Source of the DNA: Cyanobacteria bacterium FACHB-471
GTDB taxonomy: Bacteria > Cyanobacteriota > Cyanobacteriia > Elainellales > Elainellaceae
Direction: 5' to 3'
Assembly (NCBI GenBank): GCA_014695345.1
Contig: JACJOC010000065.1
Location: forward strand, 62,001-126,000
Length of the DNA: 64,000 nucleotides
Within the stretch, counting starts at the first letter, position 1. Each line of letters starts with the position of its first letter. The notes beneath the pieces are model-generated. The model did not search any database. It was not told the origin of the DNA and saw only the letters and a list, made by a program, of their open reading frames with translations. Below are positions 45,094 through 54,420 of this stretch, one piece after another. The translations under genes and the position numbers were made by a program.

Positions 45094-45324
45094 AGCAGAT
45101 CCCTCACCGAGGTAGGGCGATAGACAGTTAACCGCAACATAATCTCACCCCGACATCATACCGAACTCCACCTAAAGTTAATAAGTCGTGAAAAGCACAT
45201 TACATTTGTCACTTATTCAAATGCCTTTAGTACATACGTCTTAAGGTGAAAATTGAGAATTTTTGGAAACAAAATTCAATATCTCGTTAGGATTGAATTA
45301 CAAAAGTAAACATTTGCGATCGCC

Positions 45325-45969
45325 ATGAATACCTCCTCCTCTCTAATCTTGCGGCGACTGGCTACAATCCTTGCGGTTATTACCCTCACCCTAACGCTGC
45401 TGGCTGCTGTAACTGGCGTACTTTTAGCGTTTTACTACACTCCCACTGCGGGCGGCGCTTACAACTCTTTGGATGCGATCGCCACCGAGATTCCCAATGG
45501 CACCCTGATCCGCAGCCTGCACGATATTGGCGGCAATGGGCTGATCGGAGTGGCACTGATTGAGTTGATTGTTTTATTTTTGGGTCGGCGATCGCAGCCG
45601 AGCTGGTTCACTGCCTGGGTCAGCGGTATTGTACTGATTCTCACAGGAATTGGTCTGGGCTGGACGGCGATGATTCTAGACTGGTCGCAGGTTGGCTACT
45701 GGCGCTTTCAAATCGAGCTAGGCGCAATTGAGGCAATTCCCCGCATTGGCGGTCGGCTTAGAGATGTGTTGACGGGCGGCGGTGCGGTGAACACGACGAC
45801 GGTACAGCACCTTTACACATTGCATAGCTACATTTTGGCGATCGCTGCCGTTATCCTGGCGATCGTTCATCTGGTCTCGCTGCTGTATGCTTCTAAACCT
45901 CGTCAACCCCTGGAAGAATCGTCTGATTCAGATTCTCTAGAAAATCTAGAAGTTTTGGGCAACGAATAA
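45325..45969 (+). CDS. cytochrome b6-like N-terminal domain protein
   Basis: 214 aa with four membrane segments. It aligns with cytochrome b6: GVLLAFYYTPTAGGAYNSLDAI, RSLHDIGGNG, a helix C region ILTGIGLGWTAMILDWSQVGYW and TVQHLYTLHSYILAIAAVILAIVHL. Three of the four heme-ligand histidines are in place (first of helix B and both of helix D). The position of the second helix-B histidine, 14 residues after the first, is a glutamate. A low-spin heme pair is therefore unlikely to be complete. It is not petB, which is longer in motif conservation. No PetD or Rieske gene is adjacent. The electron donor is unknown. Confidence 0.82.
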   Translation: MNTSSSLILRRLATILAVITLTLTLLAAVTGVLLAFYYTPTAGGAYNSLDAIATEIPNGTLIRSLHDIGGNGLIGVALIELIVLFLGRRSQPSWFTAWVSGIVLILTGIGLGWTAMILDWSQVGYWRFQIELGAIEAIPRIGGRLRDVLTGGGAVNTTTVQHLYTLHSYILAIAAVILAIVHLVSLLYASKPRQPLEESSDSDSLENLEVLGNE

Positions 45970-46097
45970 TTGACGCCAAATGACAACGCCAGATGGCAAA
46001 GTGAATACACACGGTTGATTTGCAGCCAATATACTTGAACGATACTCAATAGGATTGGTTGGAAACCTTCAGATTTACGTTGCTCTACTAGGCTCCA

Positions 46098-48047
46098 ATG
46101 CACCCCAAGTCGCTGAAGGTTACATTCGCTCTGGAGGCGGAAACAGTCGAAGAGGCAGTCGTTGTCCTCGGTGAGCGTTTCCTGCGTTCGACCAAGACGG
46201 GATGCCGGATTGTCAAGCAGGCAACCCACTTTAGCTTGGCTGAACTTTGCAAATCGCTGATCGAAGATTGGAAAAACGCCAAAATTGCCTACACCAAGGG
46301 TGAAGTGACGCTGGTTTTTAGTGGCGGTGAGCTAGACACCGAAGCAGATTTGCTGGTCTATTCTCCTGAGCAGGGCGATCGCTTCCTCTATTCCAAGCGC
46401 ATTGCTTCATCTACTGCGACCTTAGAGCAAACTGTTGAACCGCAGATTATTAATACCCTCAGCCAGCATTTGCAAACGGTAAGCGCTGCCCTGGCTGAAC
46501 TGGCGGCAAATCAGCGCTCCGTAGAAAGCAGGATGCAAGACCTGTCTGAACAGGTTGCCAACAATCAATCTGCTGCGGATGTTTCTGCTGAGGCTGCTCC
46601 TGCTGTAGGTATTAGTGAAATTCGGGAAGCGATCGCCCAAGCGCTCAAGGCTCAGACCAGGCAGCCTAAACTACTGGATGCGGGTGAGATTCAGAAGGCG
46701 ATCGCCCAAGCGTTTCAAGCTCAGACTGACCAGCTAAAACCCGTAAATATTGGCGAGATTCAGGAAGCGATCGTCCAAGCGCTCAAGGCCCAGACTAGCC
46801 AGCCTAAACCATTGGATGCGGGTGAGATTCAGAAGGCGATCGCTCGAGCGTTTCAAGCTCAGACTGACCAGCTAAAACCCGTAAATATCGGCGAGATTCA
46901 GGAAGCGATCGCTCAGGTACTCAAAACCCAGACTGATCAGTTTAACCCTGTCGGGGTTGGTGAGATTCAGGAAGTGATCGCCCAAGCGCTTCAAGCTCAG
47001 ACTGACCAGCTAAAACCCGTAAATATCGGCGAGATTCGGGAGGCGATCGCACAGTCCCTCAAAATCCACGCTGCTCTGTCTAAACAGCAGCTTGAAGAGG
47101 CGATCGCTCAATCGCTCAAAGCCCAAACCGATCAGTTTAAGCAGCAGCTTCAGGTGGCTCTAGACGCGCAGGCAGCCTATTTTGTCAAAATTCTCTCTAG
47201 CCAACTAAGCTCAACGGCTCTGCACTTTAGCGAGCGGGTAGACAGCTTGCAAAACCAATTAACTGAATTGGCGGCTCAAGTTGCGGAATTAAGGACATCG
47301 GGGCAGGCTGAACTACCTCCTCCGCCCCAGACCGAAGCCGAATGGCTAAAGCGCTTTAAGGAAACTTGGGGAACGGTGGGTGACTACGAGCAATATAGCT
47401 CTAGCCATCGTGAAGCCAATGCAGAAACGCCGCTCTACTATATCCCTGACTGGATTGCACTATGTGAACTAGATTGGGCCTGTCAGCTCAACCCAACCTT
47501 GGCTCGTCTGCAAACTTTGATCTACGGTGAAAACGGTATCGGTTATGAAGTGGCAGATATTTTGCAGCAGTTTGGCTGTCACGTCGATCCTCAAACGGGT
47601 GAACGTTATTACATCTACCATCAAGGCGGTTTTAATGCTTCCGAAGCGCTGTGGCAGTTTGTCAACAACCCGCAGTACTCCTGGTTGCCAGAATTAAAAC
47701 GGCTGTGGCAAGGATTGGGCGATCGCCAACACGAAATTTTCAGGCTGTTTGGTTGGGAGCAAGAGGCGATCGCAGCCCTGGAGAGTATTAGCGATCGCAC
47801 CTACCAGGAGCGGCAGGCTTACGACCCTTGGACTTCCCAGAAGAAAACTAGGGATACGCTAAGCGACTACCTAACCCTGCTGAATCTCGGCCCATTTACA
47901 CCCATTACCTTTGAGTCAGTCAAGAGAGCTTACAAACAGGCAATGAAAGTTGCCCATCCGGACGCTGGCGGCAGCAAAGAGCAAGCCCAGCGGGTAAACG
48001 AGGCCTACGCCGCTATCCTGGCTCACTATTTCCCAGAAGCAACCTGA
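46098..48047 (+). CDS. repeat-rich protein with C-terminal J domain
   Basis: 649 aa. Residues about 1-110 are an unnamed globular domain. Residues about 171-345 consist of eight 23-residue units of the type GEIQEAIAQALKAQTDQLKP, predicted helical. A conserved globular region follows (about 413-590, rich in Trp/Tyr). The last ~60 residues are J-domain-like, SVKRAYKQAMKVAHPDAGG with the HPD tripeptide. J domains stimulate Hsp70; the divergent Hsp70/GrpE pair at 33.1-35.3 kb is a candidate partner (inference). A C-terminal rather than N-terminal J domain is unusual. Confidence 0.75.
   Translation: MHPKSLKVTFALEAETVEEAVVVLGERFLRSTKTGCRIVKQATHFSLAELCKSLIEDWKNAKIAYTKGEVTLVFSGGELDTEADLLVYSPEQGDRFLYSKRIASSTATLEQTVEPQIINTLSQHLQTVSAALAELAANQRSVESRMQDLSEQVANNQSAADVSAEAAPAVGISEIREAIAQALKAQTRQPKLLDAGEIQKAIAQAFQAQTDQLKPVNIGEIQEAIVQALKAQTSQPKPLDAGEIQKAIARAFQAQTDQLKPVNIGEIQEAIAQVLKTQTDQFNPVGVGEIQEVIAQALQAQTDQLKPVNIGEIREAIAQSLKIHAALSKQQLEEAIAQSLKAQTDQFKQQLQVALDAQAAYFVKILSSQLSSTALHFSERVDSLQNQLTELAAQVAELRTSGQAELPPPPQTEAEWLKRFKETWGTVGDYEQYSSSHREANAETPLYYIPDWIALCELDWACQLNPTLARLQTLIYGENGIGYEVADILQQFGCHVDPQTGERYYIYHQGGFNASEALWQFVNNPQYSWLPELKRLWQGLGDRQHEIFRLFGWEQEAIAALESISDRTYQERQAYDPWTSQKKTRDTLSDYLTLLNLGPFTPITFESVKRAYKQAMKVAHPDAGGSKEQAQRVNEAYAAILAHYFPEAT
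46608..47140 (+). repeat. 69-bp tandem repeats coding a 23-residue unit
   Basis: Units begin at GAG/GAA-ATT-CAG, and a GCGATCGC-like octamer lies at the same place in most (for example at about 46629, 46699, 46836). Units 2-3 and 4-5 are nearly identical as a 138-bp pair (QLKPVNI ... QPKPLDA), showing a recent two-unit duplication. Confidence 0.85.
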
Positions 48048-48077
48048 TTCCGGGCTCTCTCATTTTTGACTTCGAGC

Positions 48078-48602
48078 TTATTTACTCGCTTTACTAGTTC
48101 CATTAGATACAGTAGGTGTAGGGCTAGAATCTGCTGAAGACAAAGCTTTGTCTAGCACTGTACGGGCTTCCTCAGCCTGGGTACGAGCTTCACGGTAGCG
48201 CACATTGGCTTGAGCAAAGGTTTTGAGAACCTTAAAGCCTTCCTTGAGGCTCTCTAGCTCCGCTTCATCAACTGCCTCATCGGTAAATAAGGTGTCAATT
48301 TGGGCTCGTACTTTCATTGCCTCAGAGCGAGAGGTTTGCACCTTGAGTTTGAGAGTTGCGAGGTTACTAAGAACTTGCACTGCCTGAGTTACGGCATCTT
48401 CATCATCAGTCGTCACGGGTTTTTGCTCTTTAACTTCAATAAACTGTTGTGGACTAAATCCATCTGACAAATCAGTTGGCAGTTCACCCGACTCCATCAA
48501 TTCCAGCAGTTGATCCATCGCTTTATCACGAGCTTTAGATGAATCTTTACCAGGAACGGTCAAAATTACTTCAGGACTCTGGGCTAACGTGTATTGAACC
48601 AT
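48078..48602 (-). CDS. conserved hypothetical protein
   Basis: 174 aa. No known domain was recognised. VVQYTLAQSPEVILTVPGKD-like N-terminus (MVQYTLAQSPEVILTVPG) leads into KARDKAMDQLLELMESGELP and FSPQQFIEVKE, followed by a long acidic helix region (VLSNLATLKLKVQTSRSEAM). The tail is Ser/Thr-rich. Coding is supported by codon structure and a lack of antisense alternatives. A coiled-coil adaptor is plausible. The gene is convergent with the J-domain gene, 30 bp away. Confidence 0.6.
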   Translation of the reverse strand: MVQYTLAQSPEVILTVPGKDSSKARDKAMDQLLELMESGELPTDLSDGFSPQQFIEVKEQKPVTTDDEDAVTQAVQVLSNLATLKLKVQTSRSEAMKVRAQIDTLFTDEAVDEAELESLKEGFKVLKTFAQANVRYREARTQAEEARTVLDKALSSADSSPTPTVSNGTSKASK

Positions 48603-48789
48603 AATTTTGAGATAGTACTTTTGTACTGATTTTAATCCCTGGCGCGTTGAAAAAGCAGCAAAATAGCGAACTTTTTTGTCCAGACCCTAACGGTTGCTTA
48701 ATATAGCAGTTCTCAACTGCTCAAAGCGCAATCCCCAAATTTTTGTCGTTTGTCCGGGGTTTACGGACAAGACCGGTGAGCGAAATAAA

Positions 48790-49830
48790 TTAAGCTTTGC
48801 CGCTTCCCATGAGATACAGCAATGCCATCCGAACGGCAACGCCACTTGTGACCTGTTGGGGAATCAGGCTGATTTTGGGGTCATCCATTAGCTCAGAGCT
48901 GATTTCTACGCCCCGGTTAGTCGGTCCGGGGTGTAGCACTTTGACGTTGGGTTTACAGAGTTTGAGGCGATCGCTGGTAACCCCAAACTGCTGATGATAT
49001 TCCCGCAGGCTGGGCAACAGATGTTGGGTCATGCGCTCTTTTTGCAGCCGTAGGGTCATGACGAAATCTGCATCTTCCAAAGCGGGATCGAGATCCCAGT
49101 GGAGGAAGAGCTTGCCGGGGTAAGGATGAGGAATGAGGGATGGGGAATGAGACGTTGGGGGTTGGCGATCGCGAGATGCAGTGTACTGTTCAAATAACTT
49201 AGGCAGCAGGGTTGGTGGACCAGCCAGGTGAACTTCGGCTCCGCTGGCAGTGAGGCTCCAAATGTTAGAACGGGCAACGCGGGAGTGCAAAATGTCGCCT
49301 ACGATCGCCACTTTTTTCCCTTCCAACAGCGAAAAGCTGGGGTAGTCTGGGTCGAGGGCAGAGCAGATGGTAAACAGGTCAAGCAACGCTTGAGAAGGAT
49401 GTTCGTGCTGACCGTCGCCAGCATTGAGTACGCCGACGTTGGAATTAAGCCGATCCATTTCAGTGGCGATCGCTTGGGGTACGCCTGCTTCACGATGGCG
49501 AATTACCATCAAGTCAGTGCCCATTGCCAAATAGGTCTTGGCAGTATCTAGGATCGTTTCCCCTTTAGTGAGTGAAGAGCTACCAGGGGTGAAGTTAAGC
49601 GTGTCAGCCGAAAGCCTTTTGGCGGCGAGTTCAAAGCTGCTACGGGTGCGGGTTGAAGGTTCAAAAAACAGATTGGCGACGACCTGTCCTTGTAGAGTGG
49701 GCACTTTCTTGGTGCGGCGCGATAGCACCTCCCGAAAGCTAGCAGCAGTCCGCAAGACAGTGTCGTATTCCTCGGTGGTGAAGTCAGCCAGGGAGATAAT
49801 GTGGCGACGAGTCCAGGTGGTGGTAGACAT
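48790..49830 (-). CDS. pyrB: aspartate carbamoyltransferase catalytic subunit
   Basis: 346 aa from ATG 49830 ([20 protein letters not shown]); a 21-codon upstream extension is not family-like. [19 protein letters not shown] is the carbamoyl-phosphate loop, [10 protein letters not shown] and [17 protein letters not shown] the aspartate and phosphate sites, and [13 protein letters not shown] the C-terminal motif. It catalyses the first committed step of pyrimidine synthesis. Between VEQYTAS-like RDRQPP and GKLFLHWD there is an insert of about 14 residues ([13 protein letters not shown]) encoded by a CCCATCC-type repeat (49121-49163) in a surface loop. This lengthens the protein by about that much. 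Confidence 0.94.
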   Translation of the reverse strand: MSTTTWTRRHIISLADFTTEEYDTVLRTAASFREVLSRRTKKVPTLQGQVVANLFFEPSTRTRSSFELAAKRLSADTLNFTPGSSSLTKGETILDTAKTYLAMGTDLMVIRHREAGVPQAIATEMDRLNSNVGVLNAGDGQHEHPSQALLDLFTICSALDPDYPSFSLLEGKKVAIVGDILHSRVARSNIWSLTASGAEVHLAGPPTLLPKLFEQYTASRDRQPPTSHSPSLIPHPYPGKLFLHWDLDPALEDADFVMTLRLQKERMTQHLLPSLREYHQQFGVTSDRLKLCKPNVKVLHPGPTNRGVEISSELMDDPKISLIPQQVTSGVAVRMALLYLMGSGKA

Positions 49831-49999
49831 GAGGGGCACTTCGTCTGAAGTGGAGAGGGTCTGAAGTAGGGAAGTCACAGCAGAAAAGCTCATCGAAAGG
49901 ACTGCTGGGCTGCCAAATGTTATGGTGCCTCAAATAACGGTCTTCGGTACAGATTCTCAAAAATCCGCATACTTGCTGTTAAGAGTTTCTAAAACCCAA

Positions 50000-50037
50000 A
50001 GAACCTTCACACTTCCCAAGGAAAGTATGAAGGTTCT
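50000..50037 (-). terminator. terminator hairpin after clpC
   Basis: AGAACCTTCA (50000-50009) pairs with TGAAGGTTCT (50028-50037). On the minus strand it is followed by TTGGGTTTTAG. It lies ~70 bp past the clpC stop and upstream of pyrB. Confidence 0.6.
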
Positions 50038-50068
50038 TGATTCTTGTTTCCTCGTTACAGGGCTGCTC

Positions 50069-50097
50069 CTCGTTCCCAGGCGGAGCCTGGGAACGAG
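50069..50097. repeat. CTCGTTCCCAGGC palindrome
   Basis: Perfect 13-bp arms CTCGTTCCCAGGC (50069-50081) and GCCTGGGAACGAG (50085-50097). This is a common dispersed element in cyanobacteria. It lies 10 bp past the clpC stop. Confidence 0.8.
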
Positions 50098-50107
50098 AAT
50101 AGAGGGA

Positions 50108-52591
50108 CTACACAACTCCGACTGGGTTCTGAATTGCTTGGTGCTGAGGTTGAATCTGAATTTGACCGTCATCGTCGATGTCGGCGATCGCCACATCTCC
50201 CTCTCCAATCCGTCCTGCCAACATTGCTTCTGCAAGGTTGTCTTCAAGCAGACGGGCGATCGCCCGCCGCAGTGGACGTGCCCCATACGCAGGGCTGTAG
50301 CCTTCAGCCACTAAGCGCTCCTTGAAAGCTTCTGTCACTTCTAGAGCGATTCCCTGTTCACCCAGACGAGCAGAAACTTCGCGCAGCATGATGTCTGAAA
50401 TCTGCTTCACTTCCTCGCGGTTAAGCTGACGGAAGACGATGATTTCATCCAATCGGTTGAGCAATTCAGGGCGGAAGTATTGCTTTAGCTCTTCGTTGAC
50501 GAGCGATCGCACCCGGTTGTACTGAGATGCAGCCGCTGTATCGCCAGAGAACTCAAAGCCCAGACCACCACCGCCTTTCTCGATCACTCTAGAGCCAATG
50601 TTGGAAGTCATGATCAGCAGCGTATTCTTGAAGCTGACTGTGCGACCTTTAGCATCGGTCAGGCGACCATCTTCTAACAGTTGCAGCAGCATATTGAAGA
50701 CATCGGGGTGCGCCTTCTCAATTTCGTCAAGCAGAATGACGGTGTAAGGCTTGCGACGCACTGCTTCGGTCAACTGTCCGCCTTCGTCATAGCCAACGTA
50801 GCCAGGAGGCGAACCAATCAGCTTGGAGACGGTGTGTGACTCCATGTACTCCGACATATCCAGGCGAATCATTGCCTCTTCAGAGCCAAATACGCTGGCT
50901 GCTAGAGCTTTAGCCAATTCAGTTTTACCAACGCCGGTCGGCCCGGAGAAGATTAAGCTGGCAATCGGACGGTCGGGGCTGCTTAGCCTGACGCGCGATC
51001 GCCGCACCGCACGAGCTACTGCCGTCACGGCTTCCTCTTGACCCACGACTCGCTCATGCAAAGTTGCTTCTAAATGCATCAGCGAAGCAGATTCCGACTC
51101 AGTCAGTTTACTCACTGGAATGCTTGTCCAGGAAGCTACGATCTGAGCAATATCCTCTTCAGTGACAGAAGGCTTCTGTTGAACAACTGAGCCTTGCTGC
51201 TCTGCATCCCGAAGCTGCTTGATTTGAGCCTCAAGCGCCATCTCGCGATCGCGCAGTTTCCCAGCCTGGTCAAAGTCCTGATCTGTGACGGCGATCTTTT
51301 TCTCCTCAGTCACCTGACTCAATTCCCGCTTCAGATCCCGAATCGGAGACTGACGTGAATGTCTCAGGTGAATCATCGAACCCGCTTCGTCGATCAGGTC
51401 GATCGCCTTATCAGGTAAGAAGCGATCGGAGATGTAGCGATCAGCTAGCTTAGCTGCTGCTTCCAGGGCTTCATCTGTGATCGTCAAACGGTGGTGTTGC
51501 TCATACTGTGGACGCAATCCTCGCAGAATGGCGATCGCCTCATCTACACTCGGCTCACCCACCATCACAGGCTGAAAGCGTCGCTCTAGCGCTGCATCTC
51601 GCTCAATGTGCTTGCGGTATTCGTCTAACGTAGTTGCGCCGATGCACTGCATCTCGCCCCGTGCCAGAGCAGGTTTGAGCATATTTGCAGCATCCATGCC
51701 GCCTTCATTGGAGCCTGCGCCCACCAGAGTATGAATCTCGTCGATCACGAGAATCACGTCATCAGACTCGCGTACTTCGCTGATGATTTGCGTCATCCGC
51801 TCCTCAAAGTCACCCCGAAAACGAGTTCCAGCTAACAGCGAACCCATAGCCAGGCTAATCACCTGCTTGTCGTACAGCGTTGGAGGAACGTTTTGGTCAG
51901 CAATGCGCTGAGCCAGTCCTTCGGCGATCGCCGTCTTACCCACGCCCGCTTCGCCCACCAGCACCGGATTATTCTTCGTGCGGCGACCCAAAATTTGAAT
52001 CACTCGCTCCAGTTCACGCTCGCGCCCTACCATTGGGTCAAGCTTGCCCTCAACCGCCATTTGCGTCAGGTTCGTGCCAAATTCTTCCAGTGCTCCTGCC
52101 TTCCGGTTAGAGCGATTGGCTCCCGAACGACCCTGAACTCCTGCTGCTACAGGTGAAACTTCACCCAACACCCGGATAATTTGAGTACGAATCTTGTTCA
52201 GGTCAAGTCCCAAATTTTGCAGCACTTTAGCGGCCACATTGTCTTTGTCTTGCACTAGACTCAACAGCACGTGGGCTGGACCAACCGAGGGGTTGCCCAT
52301 CTGTCGCGCTTGCTGCACGGCTCCTTCTAAAATCTGCTTGGTCTTAGGCGTAAATGGCAACTCTGCTGGAATAAAGCCAGAACCGCGACCAATCAGCTTC
52401 TCGACTTCAGTATGAGCGTCTTCATAAGTAACGCCCATTTCGCTCAAAACGGTTGCGCCTACGCTGGTCGCTTCCTTGATTACGCCCAGCAGAATTTGCT
52501 CCGTGCCAACAAAGTTATGCCCCATGCGTCGCGCTTCTTCCTGGGACAACATGATGACGGCGATCGCCTTGTCATTGAAATATTCAAACAT
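50108..52591 (-). CDS. clpC: ATP-dependent Clp protease ATP-binding subunit ClpC
   Basis: 827 aa, normal length. [32 protein letters not shown] and the following repeat form the N-domain. D1 ATPase: Walker [10 protein letters not shown]. Middle domain with UVR-type coiled helices near 425-460 ([15 protein letters not shown]). D2 ATPase: GPTGVGKTE and [10 protein letters not shown]. The C-terminal region is that of ClpC rather than ClpB. ClpC is the essential Hsp100 unfoldase feeding the ClpP/R protease in cyanobacteria. It is preceded by a small hypothetical ORF and the P450 gene on the same strand. Confidence 0.97.
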   Translation of the reverse strand: MFEYFNDKAIAVIMLSQEEARRMGHNFVGTEQILLGVIKEATSVGATVLSEMGVTYEDAHTEVEKLIGRGSGFIPAELPFTPKTKQILEGAVQQARQMGNPSVGPAHVLLSLVQDKDNVAAKVLQNLGLDLNKIRTQIIRVLGEVSPVAAGVQGRSGANRSNRKAGALEEFGTNLTQMAVEGKLDPMVGRERELERVIQILGRRTKNNPVLVGEAGVGKTAIAEGLAQRIADQNVPPTLYDKQVISLAMGSLLAGTRFRGDFEERMTQIISEVRESDDVILVIDEIHTLVGAGSNEGGMDAANMLKPALARGEMQCIGATTLDEYRKHIERDAALERRFQPVMVGEPSVDEAIAILRGLRPQYEQHHRLTITDEALEAAAKLADRYISDRFLPDKAIDLIDEAGSMIHLRHSRQSPIRDLKRELSQVTEEKKIAVTDQDFDQAGKLRDREMALEAQIKQLRDAEQQGSVVQQKPSVTEEDIAQIVASWTSIPVSKLTESESASLMHLEATLHERVVGQEEAVTAVARAVRRSRVRLSSPDRPIASLIFSGPTGVGKTELAKALAASVFGSEEAMIRLDMSEYMESHTVSKLIGSPPGYVGYDEGGQLTEAVRRKPYTVILLDEIEKAHPDVFNMLLQLLEDGRLTDAKGRTVSFKNTLLIMTSNIGSRVIEKGGGGLGFEFSGDTAAASQYNRVRSLVNEELKQYFRPELLNRLDEIIVFRQLNREEVKQISDIMLREVSARLGEQGIALEVTEAFKERLVAEGYSPAYGARPLRRAIARLLEDNLAEAMLAGRIGEGDVAIADIDDDGQIQIQPQHQAIQNPVGVV

Positions 52592-52621
52592 TTGCGTAAA
52601 GCCTCACTAAAAATAATTGCA

Positions 52622-52882
52622 CTAGCCACAAACACGCTGAGTCAGTCGAGCCAGATAGCGGTCTTGGTCATAGCTAGAAACGCGCTCAGCGTATTCAACC
52701 TGCTGACCCATCAGCGAAGCCAGTGCATGAAACTTGGGGAACCAGTTACGGGAATGAATCGGTTTAGACGGTTCCAAAAAATAAGCTTGAGTCTTGAGAA
52801 GGGCTGCAACCACACAACCCGCAATGAATCGGTAAATAGAACATCGCAGCCACCTCACTCTATAAACATTTGTGTAGCTCAT
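52622..52882 (-). CDS. small hypothetical protein upstream of clpC
   Basis: 86 aa from ATG 52882 (an in-frame start at 52987 would overlap the P450 gene). MSYTNVYRVRWLRCSIYRF, a short hydrophobic stretch (FIAGCVVAALLKT), then SRNWFPKFHALASLMGQQVEY and RYLARLTQRVCG. Composition looks genuine, but there is no convincing ribosome-binding site and no known family. It lies 30 bp before clpC. If real it would be a small soluble protein; otherwise this stretch is the clpC leader. Confidence 0.4.
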   Translation of the reverse strand: MSYTNVYRVRWLRCSIYRFIAGCVVAALLKTQAYFLEPSKPIHSRNWFPKFHALASLMGQQVEYAERVSSYDQDRYLARLTQRVCG

Positions 52883-52955
52883 GTCTACTAATGTATCGCT
52901 GCAAGCAGGTTTTGCCGGGATGGAAAACCGAAGTAAAACAGGTGTAGATTCAGTA

Positions 52956-54287
52956 CTATGAGGTTTTTTGCAGAGGCAAAAACTCAACCTGCAAACCGTC
53001 CTTTGGACGTGGAGTAGGAATTGTAGCCATGTCTAGGTCTTGATCGGGCAACAATTTCCAGCTATAGTGCCGCGCTAAGTGAACTGCAAATAGCTTCATC
53101 TCCAGTCGCGCAAATTCTTTGCCGATGCACTCTCGAATGCCGCTACCAAAAGGCACGTAGCCATATTTCTGTTCTTCCAGAGAAGCAGTGCGCTCTGGGT
53201 TGAAGCGCTCTGGGTCAAATCGATCAGGGTCAGGATAAGCTGCTTCGTCCTTGTGGGTTGGGCCAATTTGATACAGCACATTCCACCCACTGGGAATGCA
53301 GAAGCCATTATATTCACAGGTTTGCAGCACTTCCCGAAAACCACCGCCTACAGGAGAAATCAGGCGCAAAACCTCTTTGAGGACTTGTTCCAGATAGCTC
53401 ATTTGCTTTAACTGCTCCAGCGTGCTCGGTGCATCCCAGGGAAACTGCTGCTGTTCTTGCCGCACTCGCTCAAAGATTTGAGGATGCTGTGCCATCAGCA
53501 GGCAAAAGGAGGCGATCGCCGAAGTCAAAGTCTCGTGTCCGGCAAACAGCAGCAGCAAGATCTGGTCTTTCAGTTCTTCCAAAGTGAGGCGATCACCCCC
53601 TTCATCTCGCGCCTGAATCAGCAGTCCCAACGCATCATCACCCGGATCGGGGGACTGCTGGCGATCGCGAATGATCGACTCTAGCTCCTGTAGCATCTGA
53701 TCTCTTGCCCGCAGCGCCCGCCCAAATCGCGTCCAGGGAAAGTTTAGCGGCAGCGAAAACAGCCCCTCACACCACACCTCAAACAAATGACCCAATCGAG
53801 TTTCAGAACCTGCATCGAAGCCAACTAGCAGCTTACAGGCAATATCAAATGTGTAGTTTCGCAGTTCTGGATACCAGGTCAGCGATCGCTGCTCTTCCCA
53901 GCTTCTCAAGTAGCGTTGAGTGATGTCTTCCATCGCCGCAATGTATCCCGACAGCGCTCTGGGTAGAAAAGCTTGAGCCAAAAGTTTGCGCCGTGACTGA
54001 TGGGTACCCCCCGTTTGTAGTGCTAGAGAAAGCGGACCTAAAAGCGCCTTCGTGCTCGGCGGCCAGGTCACAACAAAATACTGATTCTCATGAGTCAGAA
54101 CAAACCGATTTGCCTCTGACCCACGCATAAAGATGGTCGGTTTTCCCAGCAGGCGAGTTTTGAAGACTGCCCCGTATTGCTGATGTCGCTTTTGAGCGAA
54201 GTTGCGATCGCCAAAAAAACTCAACGTTTCGCCCAATATAGGCAAACCATAGCGCCCCGGAGGCAAAGTGGTTGAACCCTTAGTCAT
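52956..54287 (-). CDS. cytochrome P450 (CYP120-like)
   Basis: 443 aa. The I-helix motif LFAGHETLTSA, ExxR in LKEVLRLISPVGGGFR and heme-binding FGSGIRECIG are intact. PPGRYGLPILGETLSFFGD at the N-terminus, without a membrane anchor, is typical of the cyanobacterial CYP120/CYP26-related clade, whose Synechocystis member hydroxylates retinoic acid. The substrate here is probably an apocarotenoid (family inference). Redox partners are not nearby. Its 5' flank contains a terminator hairpin on the same strand, 108 bp before the ATG. Confidence 0.92.
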   Translation of the reverse strand: MTKGSTTLPPGRYGLPILGETLSFFGDRNFAQKRHQQYGAVFKTRLLGKPTIFMRGSEANRFVLTHENQYFVVTWPPSTKALLGPLSLALQTGGTHQSRRKLLAQAFLPRALSGYIAAMEDITQRYLRSWEEQRSLTWYPELRNYTFDIACKLLVGFDAGSETRLGHLFEVWCEGLFSLPLNFPWTRFGRALRARDQMLQELESIIRDRQQSPDPGDDALGLLIQARDEGGDRLTLEELKDQILLLLFAGHETLTSAIASFCLLMAQHPQIFERVRQEQQQFPWDAPSTLEQLKQMSYLEQVLKEVLRLISPVGGGFREVLQTCEYNGFCIPSGWNVLYQIGPTHKDEAAYPDPDRFDPERFNPERTASLEEQKYGYVPFGSGIRECIGKEFARLEMKLFAVHLARHYSWKLLPDQDLDMATIPTPRPKDGLQVEFLPLQKTS

Positions 54288-54395
54288 TGTTATTCGTCAT
54301 CATCAGCACTACAAGCAGGCATTTCTGCTTTCTTTAGCTTGACTGATGGATTAGACAAAAGCTACTGCCCCCTTACCTCTGCTGCAAAAATAAAA

Positions 54396-54420
54396 AACCT
54401 CTGGCGCGAAGCCAGAGGTT
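54396..54420 (-). terminator. rho-independent terminator on the minus strand, upstream of the P450
   Basis: AACCTCTGGC (54396-54405) and GCCAGAGGTT (54411-54420) make a perfect 10-bp stem with a 5-base loop. Read leftwards it is followed by TTTTTTATTTTTG, an excellent terminator. It therefore ends a minus-strand transcript coming from 54421-55250, or attenuates the P450 leader. Confidence 0.8.

Noticed and set aside
45325-45969. petB (cytochrome b6)
   Set aside because: One heme histidine is missing, sequence identity is low and no petD follows.
46608-47140. CRISPR-like or mobile repeat array
   Set aside because: The 69-bp units are coding, in frame and contiguous.
52412-52891. 159-codon plus-strand frame over the clpC start
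   Set aside because: It overlaps the conserved ClpC N-domain; translation has no family features.
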